From Cylindrospermopsis curvispora GIHE-G1 (GTDB lineage: Bacteria > Cyanobacteriota > Cyanobacteriia > Cyanobacteriales > Nostocaceae): a DNA stretch of 64,000 nucleotides. The first letter of the stretch is position 1; the number at the start of each line of letters is the position of its first letter. The notes under the pieces are model-generated. The model was not told where the DNA came from. It saw only the letters and a list, made by a program, of their open reading frames with translations, and ran no database searches. The stretch spans positions 2,961,501 through 3,025,500 of the forward strand of contig NZ_CP060822.1 in NCBI RefSeq assembly GCF_014489415.1, written 5' to 3'. Shown here piece after piece: positions 1 to 8,954 of this stretch. The translations under genes were made by a program, and so were the position numbers.

Positions 1-553
1 CTGCTCTTGCTTGACAATTCAGGGATTTTTTTGGATTAAAAGCGATATCAGAGAAACCTTCATAATGCAATAATTCATTTGCAAGTGATTTGTTTTGATG
101 TAATGCTTTCAAATACAACCAATCATAGAATGCTGTTACTGGCTTTGAAGGAAAGTCCTCTTCAAAAAATTTATATCCTACAAAGTCACCAGAATTATGT
201 ATTCTTTCATCTTTTTTTGCTTCTCTACTGGAAACATGATAGAGGTCTAAAAAAGGACCACCCTTGGTGAAAAATTTACTTCCCTGATATGCGCACTCAA
301 CTGAAAGAGTATACTGATCCTTTGAAAACTTCAGGTTAAACGCACTCAAGTTAATACCTAAAGACTTTAAAGACTTTGAAGATATTTCCAAAACTGGATA
401 TATGTTACACTTAGCTGCCGCATCGTGAAGTGAAGTGATTGACCTTTGATATTGTACTTTTGCAAAGCCAGGGTGCCACTCAAATTCTATCAACTTTTCT
501 TCTACAAAAGGAAAAGTTTCAGGACTAGGAATAAAAATAGGACGCTTAGCCAT
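1..553 (-). CDS. NADAR-type antitoxin (DarG1-like), cut by window edge
   Basis: This is the N-terminal part of a protein whose complete twin lies at 17803-18525; the C-terminal end lies outside the window. It starts MAKRPIFIPSPETFPF at 553, preceded on the minus strand by AGAAGG as ribosome binding site. A longer in-frame upstream start is unlikely because it would overlap the toxin stop. The sequence matches what I know of the DarT1-associated NADAR (DUF6977-like) antitoxin family, whose NADAR fold removes ADP-ribose from guanosine in DNA. The start lies 34 nt after the toxin stop, so the two genes form a toxin-first operon. Differences from the twin are few and at least one is synonymous (position 110). 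The family call is from recognition, not from a search. Confidence 0.75.
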   Translation of the reverse strand, partial: MAKRPIFIPSPETFPFVEEKLIEFEWHPGFAKVQYQRSITSLHDAAAKCNIYPVLEISSKSLKSLGINLSAFNLKFSKDQYTLSVECAYQGSKFFTKGGPFLDLYHVSSREAKKDERIHNSGDFVGYKFFEEDFPSKPVTAFYDWLYLKALHQNKSLANELLHYEGFSDIAFNPKKSLNCQARA

Positions 554-587
554 GTTCAACCTTCTTGTTTGAATTGTCTTAAATTTA

Positions 588-1676
588 TCATACATCAGTC
601 TTCTTAGCTTGCCAAATTTTATAATCATTTCTAGGTTTAAAATAATACAGATTGACAGAAAATCTTTGTGGATAATTACTAGTATCTAAATTATCCCATT
701 GTTTCATATCTTGTACACTATTAAAACAAACTTTGTCAATGAAGCATGGATCAATTTTATCAAAAACAAGAACTTCCGCTTGAGGGTTAGTTGTAAAGTT
801 ATTTAGAATGTTTAAACTATTCCGTTCAATCCCTTCATAATCTTCAAACATTTCGATCAATGCTGAAGTTTCAGATCTGCTTCCCATTAAATCGGCAACT
901 CTTGCATTGTTTGATGCTGCATTTTCCCTATAAAATTTACAGTTCAATTCCCATAATACTGAACGATTTAAAAGTAAAACGACCCATTTACTATCACTAG
1001 ATTTTTGTCTATATTTGAAAAACATTCTATAATTAGGAAAACTAATACTTAAACAAATTGCTTCTCTTTGAAAATCTATCCGGCGGTCATCATTATATAT
1101 AAAGTTAAAACCCATTTCGTCGAGTTGCGATCTTCCAATAAGACCAAACTCTAGAATGTTTTCTAAATTTTCAAGACGAGTAAAATGAACTAGACTTTCG
1201 ATTCCAATTCTATTGCATATATTCCTAATTTCATTTCTGCGCTGTTCATTTTGTTGATGTAATTTTTTACGTTCTTCTTCTTGTTCCCGTTGAATCCGTA
1301 ACTGTCCCAATTTTTCATCTCCAAAAACCTCCTTAGTTACACACTCAAGCCAACTAGGTTTTGAAGAATTTATATCTTTCCAAATTTCTTCCACTCTACA
1401 ACTTAACTCATGTATGTAGTTTTCTGAAATATCTCTTCCACTTAACCAAAACCTACTAACTTGCTCACCCTTTTCAGTTAGTTCAATTTCATACCATAAA
1501 GTAACAGTTTTATAACCTTTACCGTTGTCTAAAAATTGAGCTAACTCAGGATCTATTGTCCTAATTTTTGTAATATGAAAGAAAATTTTTCCATCAACAT
1601 TTGAAAAAGTACGACCTATAAATCCAAATCCTTTATCACTGTTGTAGTATTTGACAGTACCAAACTCTATTGTCAT
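588..1676 (-). CDS. Cold-shock domain fused to DarT-type ADP-ribosyltransferase toxin
   Basis: A 362-residue protein in two parts. Residues 1-75 look like a cold-shock domain, with the nucleic-acid-binding motifs KGFGFI (15-20) and IFFHIT (31-36). After a charged, probably coiled linker (about 120-155), residues 160-362 resemble the DarT/DUF4433 toxin fold: LVHFTRLENLENILEFGLIG with H164, a block around NDDRR (195-199), ICLSIS (207-212), and NPQAEVLVF, where E301 fits the catalytic glutamate. DarT enzymes transfer ADP-ribose from NAD to bases in single-stranded DNA and block replication. The downstream antitoxin gene begins 34 nt later. The added cold-shock domain may help find single-stranded DNA; that is inference. 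This copy is intact, whereas the right-hand copy (18560-19647) is frameshifted. DarT identity is fairly sure; subtype DarT1 rests mainly on the NADAR partner. Confidence 0.78.
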   Translation of the reverse strand: MTIEFGTVKYYNSDKGFGFIGRTFSNVDGKIFFHITKIRTIDPELAQFLDNGKGYKTVTLWYEIELTEKGEQVSRFWLSGRDISENYIHELSCRVEEIWKDINSSKPSWLECVTKEVFGDEKLGQLRIQREQEEERKKLHQQNEQRRNEIRNICNRIGIESLVHFTRLENLENILEFGLIGRSQLDEMGFNFIYNDDRRIDFQREAICLSISFPNYRMFFKYRQKSSDSKWVVLLLNRSVLWELNCKFYRENAASNNARVADLMGSRSETSALIEMFEDYEGIERNSLNILNNFTTNPQAEVLVFDKIDPCFIDKVCFNSVQDMKQWDNLDTSNYPQRFSVNLYYFKPRNDYKIWQAKKTDV

Positions 1677-1844
1677 AAAATTAATTCCGTAAATTCGTCT
1701 TAAATTTTAACCAGATGTCTTCGATTTATTCCGATTATAATATGGATACTTAAATTGAACCACGATAAGTAAATATTTCTGCAGCAATTCATTAGTTAAT
1801 ACACAAAAATTAACATAAATTTATGATCAATACATTTCATTTAA

Positions 1845-1945
1845 GTAGGCTAAATCTATGATAATGTAGGGGGGTAAATTATTACGTGCACTAAAATGTC
1901 CCCCCGGGAGAAAGGTTTTTAAAAACCCTCCTCCTGGTAGGGTCA
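1845..1945. repeat. Dispersed palindromic element upstream of the toxin
   Basis: This lies in the 346-bp gap 1677-2022, where I see no gene. It starts AAGTAGGCTAAAT and contains GGGGGG and CCCCCC blocks about 27 nt apart, then a perfect 14-bp palindrome GGTTTTTAAAAACC flanked by GGGAG and CTCC. The same element occurs at 19819-19917, 8742-8850 and, shortened, in front of every Uma2 gene of the 9-14.6 kb array. It can fold as a hairpin on either strand. A small non-autonomous repeat or a terminator-like spacer are both possible. Confidence 0.7.
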
Positions 1946-2022
1946 GCTGTCAACATTACAGTATCACTGGGCGATCGCTCTCAAGATAGTTAGATATAGT
2001 ACTCTTATCAAAGGTGAAAATG

Positions 2023-3115
2023 TCAACATCTCATCATATTTTCCATCCAATGAACATAACTGATTTGTTGACACATACAAGCTTGAAGATAGCGGAACTT
2101 ATCTAACATTTTTTCACCCCATTCATTAGGAACGGATACAAGTTCTAAAATTAGATAAGCGATGAGACTGGCATAAATTTGTATGCCAATACCATTAACG
2201 TTTTTCGTAATTAATTTATCCAATTTTAGGTGCATTTTTAAAAACTTCCATAACAGTTCAACTCCCCACCGTAAACGATAAATATCTCTGATTTCATCAT
2301 CTGTAACTGCTGCTTCTCCATCTGCAGGTAAATTCGTGACTAAGCGAAATTCTGTTTTCGTTTCTAAATCACAAAAGTTAACTACCCTGTAAGCAGAAGC
2401 ATCACTCGCCGAACCAATTTTTACTAATCCAGTTTCTACTTTAAATTCTAGTTTACAATTATTCTTAATTCGTACCACAAAGTATTTGTCTTTTTGTACT
2501 AACTCCCGTATAAAATTTAGTCCTGCAAAACCTCTATCCATTACCCCAACTGCATCTTGAGGTAAATTAGACATCATTGATGAGCCAAATTTGTAATCAT
2601 GGTCCAAAATTTATCAAATTATCTTCTGGACTTCCCGTAGAAAGATTCAGGGAGCTAAACAATTTTACTTGATGATAACCTAAAACCCATAACAACTTAC
2701 TTGTTAAAGTAATTATTGTTGAATCGATTGGACAAATTGCGTATTTATCATGTAGCTTTTTATAAGCTTTTTTTTGTACCAATTTATTCAATTGATGATA
2801 AATATTTTGGAATATCTCTTGATTCCTGTGTTTGTTAGCTTTGGAAAATGTCGAAATTCTTACATCAATACCTGTATGGTTTAATCTTGTAAATAAGTCC
2901 CGCATACTTGTTAAACTATTATCCAAGGCATAAGCCAACCAACACTCAACATAAAGACGGCTGTTCAAAACTGGATAATCATTTTTTGGTAACGGTCTGA
3001 GGATGTCCTTGACAATCTTGGGGAATGAATTTATGGTCATTATCAAATTAATATTCGGAAAATTTTGTGATATGATTGTGGTAACATTTTGTTGTTTTGG
3101 GGATCCCTTGCCCAT
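2023..3115 (-). pseudogene. IS4-family transposase, frameshifted
   Basis: Two overlapping frames (2597-3115 and 2023-2607) together encode one transposase. The first has DDE residue 1 in CPIDSTIITLTSKLLW and ends after SPEDNLINFGP. The second continues DHDYKFG and carries VMDRGFAG (second Asp) and the IS4 signature Y-x2-R-x3-E-x6-K in YRLRWGVELLWKFLK. The frames meet at 2597-2607, where the family normally reads through, so this looks like a small deletion; a programmed frameshift is less likely but not excluded. The likely start is the internal Met of MTINSFPKIVKD near 3040, because similarity to the right-hand copy ends at 3055, probably the element end. An internally deleted relative lies at 19994-20363 and a 68-bp scrap at 8130-8197. 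Confidence 0.85.
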
Positions 3116-3197
3116 ATTTTTTTACCCCCTTATTTTCTCAAATTATTGCCACATCTCATCTTCAACCCCCTTGTCACTGTTAAACTCACGTTAAAAT

Positions 3198-4082
3198 ATG
3201 ATTCAAACAATTAGCCGTGTAGACCTATCATCTCTAACGCCCGATATATTTAGAGACCAATATCGCAAAGAAGTAAAACCTGTTGTTATTACAGGATTAC
3301 TAGACGAAGACGGCGAATGGAACCTCCCATTTCTCGCTGAAAAACTGGGGGATCACGAATTTAATTTCCGCGACTACGGTAAGCAAAGGAATGACTCACA
3401 GAACAAACAAGCGATAGGGGTAGGAAGTGGAACTATTACCCGAAGAATGCGATTCTCCGACTATGAACAGATGCTGCGTAGTGGGGAAGCTCGCGAACAG
3501 GATATTTACATGGCAAAATGTTCCTTGAAAGACACTCCCTTGGGGAACCCAAAATTCTCAACCAAAATGAGAGAGCAGTTAGGGTTAACAGAAGAGATGA
3601 GCGACTTGAGCATGTACACAGGACCATTAGGTCACACCACAACACTGCATTATGATCCATTCGACAATATCTTGATGCAGTTGTCTGGTGTAAAAAAAAT
3701 CATCCTTTTTCCACCTTCTCAACTCTATAACCTTTACCCAAATCCGGTGATCGGTCATTTACTACATGGTCGAAAATTAGGTTGCTGGTATAGTCAAGTT
3801 AACCTTGCTGCTCCTGATTTTAAAAGATTTCCTAAGTTACAGGAAGCACTTCAGCATCAATATGAAGTCATTCTCCGTCCAGGTGATTCAATTTACATGC
3901 CTGCAGGATGGTGGCATGAAATAACTATTATCGGTGATAGAATGGCTTCTTCAGTCAGACAACTCTGGAAGACTTGTCCTAGAATGCGTGGGTTTTTATC
4001 TTTAAGTAAATGGCGGGTTACTCTGGGATTTTTATTAGAATCGCCCCATACAGGTCGTCTAAATCTTTTCCTCAAAGACTGA
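3198..4082 (+). CDS. Cupin/JmjC-type 2-oxoglutarate-Fe(II) oxygenase-like protein
   Basis: A 294-residue protein of the Cupin_8/JmjC-like family. The N-terminal part (KPVVITGLLDEDGEWN, 27-42) has the usual opening of these enzymes. The iron site is visible as H151-x-D153 in TTTLHYDPFDNILMQL and H240 in MPAGWWHEI, and RPGDSIYMPAGWWH is the family's classic strand. Such proteins hydroxylate amino-acid side chains or small molecules using 2-oxoglutarate and oxygen; the substrate here is unknown. It is the first of four plus-strand genes (citrate-synthase-like, exporter, acyltransferase), 42 bp before the next, so probably an operon. It lies just beyond the IS4 remnant, which may have brought or broken its upstream region. 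Fold confident, substrate unknown. Confidence 0.8.
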   Translation: MIQTISRVDLSSLTPDIFRDQYRKEVKPVVITGLLDEDGEWNLPFLAEKLGDHEFNFRDYGKQRNDSQNKQAIGVGSGTITRRMRFSDYEQMLRSGEAREQDIYMAKCSLKDTPLGNPKFSTKMREQLGLTEEMSDLSMYTGPLGHTTTLHYDPFDNILMQLSGVKKIILFPPSQLYNLYPNPVIGHLLHGRKLGCWYSQVNLAAPDFKRFPKLQEALQHQYEVILRPGDSIYMPAGWWHEITIIGDRMASSVRQLWKTCPRMRGFLSLSKWRVTLGFLLESPHTGRLNLFLKD

Positions 4083-4124
4083 TTAGGAAATTTTTAACTA
4101 GAATTATATTCATAGAGGACTAAA

Positions 4125-5456
4125 GTGGAAACCAGGTATCTATCTATAACTTTACCAGATGCTTCATCTTATAGTATTGCTGTTAACTTTACACAAGAAG
4201 GACAAGGAATAATCTCTAGTGAAACTCTTGCCAAAGAAACAGGATTACTCACATACGACCGCTATCTCAAGCATACCATCACTGAATTGGTAACTATTAC
4301 TCATGTCGATCCCAAGAATTTAGAATTATACTACCGGGGCTTTCCTATCAGCACAGTTTCCCACAAGTGCGATTTCTTGGATACGGTAATTTTATTGCAT
4401 AAAGGCACTTTACCAAACCAACAAGAAAAACAATGGTTAAAAAAGCAATTAGCCGAAAATTCTATTTTAGATAGAAAAATCCAAAAAGGATTAAGGCAGG
4501 TCATATCTTCATTTTCTCATGACACCAATGCCATTGCCATCTTAAGTGCTGGGTTATCTTATCTGGCTGCGGAATGTCCCTTACCTTTAAGAAATGAAAC
4601 AGAACAACTACAAGCAGTCATCAAAGCCCTGGCTCTTAGTCCGATTATTGCAGCTATGATTATACAACATTGTCGGCAAGAATCATTTGAATTTCCCGAA
4701 AACTTTGGTGCGGATGGGGAGGATTATGATTATGCCCACAACTTACTAGCAATGATACATGGTGCTAATCAAGTTAGTAGTGAACAACAGACTTTGATGG
4801 ATAAATTACTAGTTATTCATGCGGATGCTGGTCTAGCTCCATCAACGTTTGCAGGGGTACAAAATATTTCTCATGGTACTAGTATGTGGAACGCTTTAGT
4901 ATCTATGGTCAATGCTTTATGTGGCGATAGACATGGTGGAGCAAACATCAGAGTTTTACTAATGTTTGACGAAATTGCTAGGCTTGATGGTGATCTAGAA
5001 CAAAGTCTGAAAACTTATATAGATAAAACCATTGAACAAAAAAATAGAATCCCTGGGTTAGGACACATTGATTTCAAAGGACTCGATCCAAGAGCCAAAA
5101 TTCTTGCCCAAATATGTGACAAGTTGATTAACGACTCCCAGGGAGATACTTTTATGCATATTGCCAGAAAAATGCATCACCTCGTTGATAGTATGGCTCA
5201 GTTTGATACAGTAAAACCTAACATTGATTTTTATTCTGGTCTTTTGTGGAGAACACTCGGAATACCTGATATGTTAATGACAGTTATGTTTTATTGCAGC
5301 CGTGTTGCTGGTTGCACAGCCCACTTTTGTATGGCTACCCACAACAAGAAAATAGTGTTTCCTAATAATTTTGTTGCAGGAAGTACAGGTTTATCTTTTG
5401 ATAATAACAGTCAAGTTGTTTCCTATATGAGTCCATTATTTAACGCAGACTTGTAA
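4125..5456 (+). CDS. Citrate-synthase-like condensing enzyme
   Basis: A 443-residue protein that starts at GTG. The citrate synthase core is clear: H232 in IHADAGLAPSTFAG, H270 in HGGANIRVLL, H314 in GLGHIDFK, R323 in DPRAK and D368 in PNIDFYSGLL. The three residues used to condense acetyl-CoA with oxaloacetate are therefore kept. Some normally conserved neighbours differ; GFGHRVYK of ordinary enzymes is GLGHIDFK here. The N-terminal 90 residues form the usual small extra domain. Placement between an oxygenase and a drug-type exporter suggests a dedicated acyl-CoA/keto-acid condensation rather than the housekeeping gltA, but the substrate is inference. It begins 42 bp after the oxygenase and ends 32 bp before the exporter. 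Confidence 0.82.
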   Translation: METRYLSITLPDASSYSIAVNFTQEGQGIISSETLAKETGLLTYDRYLKHTITELVTITHVDPKNLELYYRGFPISTVSHKCDFLDTVILLHKGTLPNQQEKQWLKKQLAENSILDRKIQKGLRQVISSFSHDTNAIAILSAGLSYLAAECPLPLRNETEQLQAVIKALALSPIIAAMIIQHCRQESFEFPENFGADGEDYDYAHNLLAMIHGANQVSSEQQTLMDKLLVIHADAGLAPSTFAGVQNISHGTSMWNALVSMVNALCGDRHGGANIRVLLMFDEIARLDGDLEQSLKTYIDKTIEQKNRIPGLGHIDFKGLDPRAKILAQICDKLINDSQGDTFMHIARKMHHLVDSMAQFDTVKPNIDFYSGLLWRTLGIPDMLMTVMFYCSRVAGCTAHFCMATHNKKIVFPNNFVAGSTGLSFDNNSQVVSYMSPLFNADL

Positions 5457-5488
5457 CTTAACACCATTGAACCAGTCCACTCTTCAAG

Positions 5489-6970
5489 ATGAAAACTATT
5501 TTTATGCGGAGCATTGAACAACAATCATCGCAGCCTCTTTTAGAATCTGCATCAGATCCATTGCAAAAATGGTGGGTAATGCTGGGTATTAGTATCGGAA
5601 TGTTCCTGTTTTCCTTAGATATCCACATTGTCAACCTATCTTTGCCCACATTGGTGCGAGAACTCCATACCAACTTTGCAACCATTGAATGGGTGCCCTT
5701 AAGTTACTTACTAATGCTCACAGTTTTGGTGCTAAGTGTAGGTCAATTGGGGGATATGTGGGGTAAGAAATGGTTGTACTTCGGTGGACTAATTCTTTTT
5801 ACCTTCAGTTCACTGCTGTGTGGATTGGCTCCAACAGTAGAATATTTAATTGGGTTTCGAGTAATTCAGGGATTCAGTGCAGCCTTTATCTGTGCGCTTG
5901 CACCAGCGATTATTACAGAAGTCTTTCCCAAAGAGCAACGGGGACTGGCGCTGGGGATTTCCACAGGTATTGCTTGGCTGGGAACTGCATTAGGACCAAC
6001 ACTGGGAGGATTGCTGATTGGTTTTGGGAGCTGGCGGTTAATTTTTTTGGTAAATCTGCCGTTTTGTATAATTGCTAGCTTACTTGTCCTCTTCTTTGTC
6101 CCTGATTCTAGCAAAAGTGAAGCCAAACAAAGCTTTGATAGTCTAGGAACGCTGTTGATGGTAGTCACCTTGACTTGCTTTGTACTTGGAATCACAAAAT
6201 TACAGAGCCAAGAATTTGGTGATACAAAGACAATCGTTTTTCTGACTGTTGCAGTCCTGGGCTTGGGGAGCTTTTTAGTATCGCAATCCCAGATTGCCAA
6301 ACCGATGCTCAATTTAGAGATGTTTCGTTCTTTAGAACTCAGCCTCGGCTTATTACTGAGTGCGATCGCTTATGGATTTACAATAGGTGTTCTCTTCATT
6401 TTACCTTTTTTTCTAGAGTTAGTCAAACATTATCCCGAACAGCAGGTAGGGCTAATGCTAGCGGTGCTACCAGTTGCATCTATAATGATGACTCCGGTTG
6501 CAGGCTATTTATCTGATCGCATTGGAGAGCGAATTGTCAGCATCATCGGACTGGTGTTATTGGTATTCGGGTGTTTAGCTATCAGTACCTTTGAGGCTGA
6601 ACTAACCGTGTGGGGGTATATTTTGCGAGTTACACCTCTGGCGTTGGGAGTAGGAATATTCCAACCCTCCAACCAAAGTGCTGTGATGGGAGGCATATCC
6701 CCAGAGCGATTGGGTATTGCTTCGGGGTTGTTGTTTTTGTCACGCACATTAGGACAGATCACAGGTTTATCGCTGATAGGTATTCTATTTTCTATTTTGA
6801 CTTATACTCACACCCAAGCTAAATCTCCTATTGATGTTACAGATGCACCTGTTGAAGCATTAGTGTTTGCCGTGCAGATGAGTTTTCGCTTGATTGCGCC
6901 AATTCTCATAGCTGCAACAATTATGGCAGTTGTGTTGTGGTGGCTAGAAGGAAGGAAACAGAGAAGTTAA
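5489..6970 (+). CDS. MFS exporter, DHA2 (EmrB/QacA, 14-TM) type
   Basis: A 493-residue inner-membrane protein with about 14 hydrophobic segments. Family motifs are visible: DIHIVNLSLPTL in the first helix (motif D1), LGDMWGKKWLYFGG (motif A) and ALGPTLGGLLIGFGSWRLIF (motif C of proton-driven exporters). DHA2 transporters export drugs, siderophores or the producer's own metabolites against protons. It follows the citrate-synthase-like gene by 32 bp and probably exports whatever the cluster makes. A second in-frame ATG 15 bp downstream (MRSIEQQ) is an equally plausible start; neither has a strong ribosome binding site. Family assignment is firm, cargo unknown. Confidence 0.88.
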   Translation: MKTIFMRSIEQQSSQPLLESASDPLQKWWVMLGISIGMFLFSLDIHIVNLSLPTLVRELHTNFATIEWVPLSYLLMLTVLVLSVGQLGDMWGKKWLYFGGLILFTFSSLLCGLAPTVEYLIGFRVIQGFSAAFICALAPAIITEVFPKEQRGLALGISTGIAWLGTALGPTLGGLLIGFGSWRLIFLVNLPFCIIASLLVLFFVPDSSKSEAKQSFDSLGTLLMVVTLTCFVLGITKLQSQEFGDTKTIVFLTVAVLGLGSFLVSQSQIAKPMLNLEMFRSLELSLGLLLSAIAYGFTIGVLFILPFFLELVKHYPEQQVGLMLAVLPVASIMMTPVAGYLSDRIGERIVSIIGLVLLVFGCLAISTFEAELTVWGYILRVTPLALGVGIFQPSNQSAVMGGISPERLGIASGLLFLSRTLGQITGLSLIGILFSILTYTHTQAKSPIDVTDAPVEALVFAVQMSFRLIAPILIAATIMAVVLWWLEGRKQRS

Positions 6971-7062
6971 TTGATTATTCTTTATCATTCCCCACTGAGT
7001 CAGATATTTCAGCATTTTTACTTAGCATTTCAGTTAAATATCGAGCTAAAATATAGAACCTT

Positions 7063-8127
7063 ATGTCAACAATTTCCCGAAAATTATATGGATTTGACTA
7101 TTTGCGAGTTATCTGCTCTTTAATAGTTGTTCTCTTGCATGTTCAACATGAATTTTCAAATCATTTCCATTTCACGCCAATCGAAGAAGTCCTGATAAAT
7201 TCATTCATTTATAATTTTGGCTTTCTCGCAGTTCCTGTATTTTTACAGATTTCTTTATTTCTTTTTTATTTGAACCTTAATCTCAAAGAAAAATATTTCA
7301 AAAAAAGGATAATTGATATAACAAAAATTTATGTTCTATGGTTTCTTATATATCCAATTTTTATCAAATTAGTTATCGAACATGGAGAATTACCCTCATT
7401 AAATTTTCTATCTATTAACACCTTCATTGCTTCTGGGGGACATACATTAATATATTTTTTATCCGACCTGATATTATTAACTGCCATCTCAGGATTATTA
7501 ATGAAAATAGGTTTGTTGAAAAATAAATATCTTGTGGTTTCATTTTTATTAATTAGCAGTCTAATTGTGTTTTTATTGCCATTTATTAGAATTTTCCCCC
7601 TGGCTTTATTAAATATCGATATGACTCAACATTGGAATCCTTTAAATTTTATCCCCTACATATTTTCTTCTTACCTCTTATATATGCAGCTAGATAATGA
7701 AACTAATTCATTAAATAAAATGTCTGTAGCAGCGTGGTGTGTCATCTTGCTAATCCTATGTTGTACAGTAGTAATCGAGTGGAGATATCTACAAGGTTAT
7801 GACTTCTGGGAACATCGACTACTTTTGCCAATTTACTCGAGACTATCTCTAATTATTTCTGCCTATATCGTTAGTTATTTGGCTATTAATTATTTGTCAT
7901 ATCCACCACCTGTCTTCATACAATTAATTTCTAATTGTTCTCTAGGTATCTATTGTATTCATCATATTTTAATAGATATAGCTGTTTGGGTTTATCCCCA
8001 AAATTTAGAATTTTCTCCATTACCAGATTCAATTATTTTTTTGATGATATTTGCTTTGATTGCTATTATCACAATATCCTTGACAAACTTCACGAAAAAA
8101 ATTAAATTTCTTGAGAAGTATTTATAA
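7063..8127 (+). CDS. Membrane acyltransferase, Acyl_transf_3 (OafA-like) family
   Basis: A 354-residue, very hydrophobic protein with about ten transmembrane segments. The start YGFDYLRVICSLIVVLLHV is the hallmark of acyltransferase 3 proteins, including the His in the first helix; NCSLGIYCIHHILIDI near the end is also typical. These enzymes transfer acetyl, succinyl or longer acyl groups to sugars, lipids or small molecules at the membrane. It follows the exporter in the same direction after 92 bp and may tailor the product of the preceding genes, or be an unrelated envelope gene. Immediately after its stop codon begins a 68-bp scrap of the IS4 transposase, so the region downstream is rearranged. 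Confidence 0.8.
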   Translation: MSTISRKLYGFDYLRVICSLIVVLLHVQHEFSNHFHFTPIEEVLINSFIYNFGFLAVPVFLQISLFLFYLNLNLKEKYFKKRIIDITKIYVLWFLIYPIFIKLVIEHGELPSLNFLSINTFIASGGHTLIYFLSDLILLTAISGLLMKIGLLKNKYLVVSFLLISSLIVFLLPFIRIFPLALLNIDMTQHWNPLNFIPYIFSSYLLYMQLDNETNSLNKMSVAAWCVILLILCCTVVIEWRYLQGYDFWEHRLLLPIYSRLSLIISAYIVSYLAINYLSYPPPVFIQLISNCSLGIYCIHHILIDIAVWVYPQNLEFSPLPDSIIFLMIFALIAIITISLTNFTKKIKFLEKYL

Positions 8128-8129
8128 TC

Positions 8130-8197
8130 CTGATTTGTTGACACATACAAGCTTGAAGATAGCGGAACTTATCTAACATTTTTTCACCCCATTCATT
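8130..8197 (-). mobile_element. 68-bp scrap of IS4-family transposase gene
   Basis: Identical to 2060-2127 (and 20032-20099) inside the transposase C-terminal region. It starts 2 bp after the acyltransferase stop and replaces the 3' end of the pentapeptide-repeat gene. It lies in the same orientation as the other copies. It is the footprint of an insertion that was later deleted, or a recombination scar. Confidence 0.9.
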
Positions 8198-8447
8198 TGA
8201 GGTTAGCACCTTTTAGGTCAGCACCAGGGAGGTTAGCACGAGAGAGGTTAGCACCTCTGAGGTCAGTATCTTTGAGGTCAGCATAAAAGAGGTCAACATA
8301 AGAGAGGTCACATTGTGGACACTGACGAATTGCTAAAAGTCTGTCTAGGTCAGACTGGCTATAAGCATAACTAGGACTAGTGCCAAGGCTAAAAGAGGAA
8401 ACAAGAAACAAAGTCAATGTCAGCGCTAATGTGAGAAATTTTTTCAT
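8193..8447 (-). pseudogene. Secreted pentapeptide-repeat protein, 3' end cut by IS scrap
   Basis: An 84-residue open frame with a signal peptide (MKKFLTLALTLTLFLVSS, cleavage probably after SYA near residue 28). It continues with two cysteines (CPQC) and pentapeptide repeats of the A(D/N)Lxx type: YADLKDTDLRGANLSRANLP. The frame stops at the junction with the IS4 scrap at 8197, so the stop codon is made by foreign sequence and the original protein was longer. Pentapeptide repeats form a right-handed beta-helix; in cyanobacteria such exported proteins are common and mostly of unknown role. A short repeat tail may still be made, but I treat it as truncated. Confidence 0.65.
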
Positions 8448-8954
8448 TGTCTTAAATCCGTAACCAAATTATCGAGGTAAATTATACATGACTGTTCTTA
8501 TCCATAAAAGAGCAACTAATAGAAATAAGGGCAGGGTAATGAGTAAGATATTTAACGTCAACAAGTTTTATCTTTACTCAAGTTCCATTCATAAGTTAGT
8601 AGTGAGATCTTGCTACGGGCGATTACATTGCACTCCCAATGGGCGATCGCTCCTCTCTTCAATCTAAACTCCAGTTAGTTAGATAGAGATAATTCAATAT
8701 CTAAGCTGAAAGAAAAGGGAGTGGTTATAAGAATCACCAAATAAGTAGGCTAAATGTATGATAATGTAGGGGGTGTCGCAAACTATTACGTGCACCAAAA
8801 TGTCCCCCCGCGAGAAAGGTTTTTAAAAACCTTCCTCCTGCTAAAGTCAACCCAATTAATTTTAAGTGAAGGTATGCAATACATCCCTACAGAAGCCATG
8901 TTATAGTAAATTAAACCGATTGAGTCAGTACCAAAGTGAATGGGAGGTATAGAT
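8448..8954. other. Intergenic stretch with dispersed repeats
   Basis: No gene seen in these 507 bp between the divergently placed pentapeptide remnant and the Uma2 array. It holds HIP1 sites (8644 area), a copy of the AAGTAGGCTAAAT palindromic element at 8742-8850 with the GGTTTTTAAAAACC palindrome, and the leader of the first Uma2 gene (AAACCGATTGAGTCAGTACC), which is repeated before every array member. Confidence 0.7.

Larger units (their letters stand above)
1..2298. repeat. Left copy of 2.3-kb direct repeat (TA module plus IS end)
   Basis: Positions 1-2298 match 17973-20269 almost base for base in the same orientation. The offset is 17972 up to about 1580 and 17971 after a one-base deletion in the right copy. 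The repeat carries antitoxin, toxin, a 346-bp intergenic stretch (1677-2022) and the 3' half of an IS4-family transposase gene. Similarity resumes for another 92 bp (2961-3055 against 20269-20363). Since this copy runs off the window edge, the true repeat is longer by at least the missing antitoxin end. Near-identity implies recent duplication or ongoing gene conversion. Confidence 0.93.

Noticed and set aside
79-270. 63-codon plus-strand frame, repeated at 18051-18242
   Set aside because: Antisense shadow of the antitoxin gene; no start signals, low-complexity Leu/Phe-rich product.
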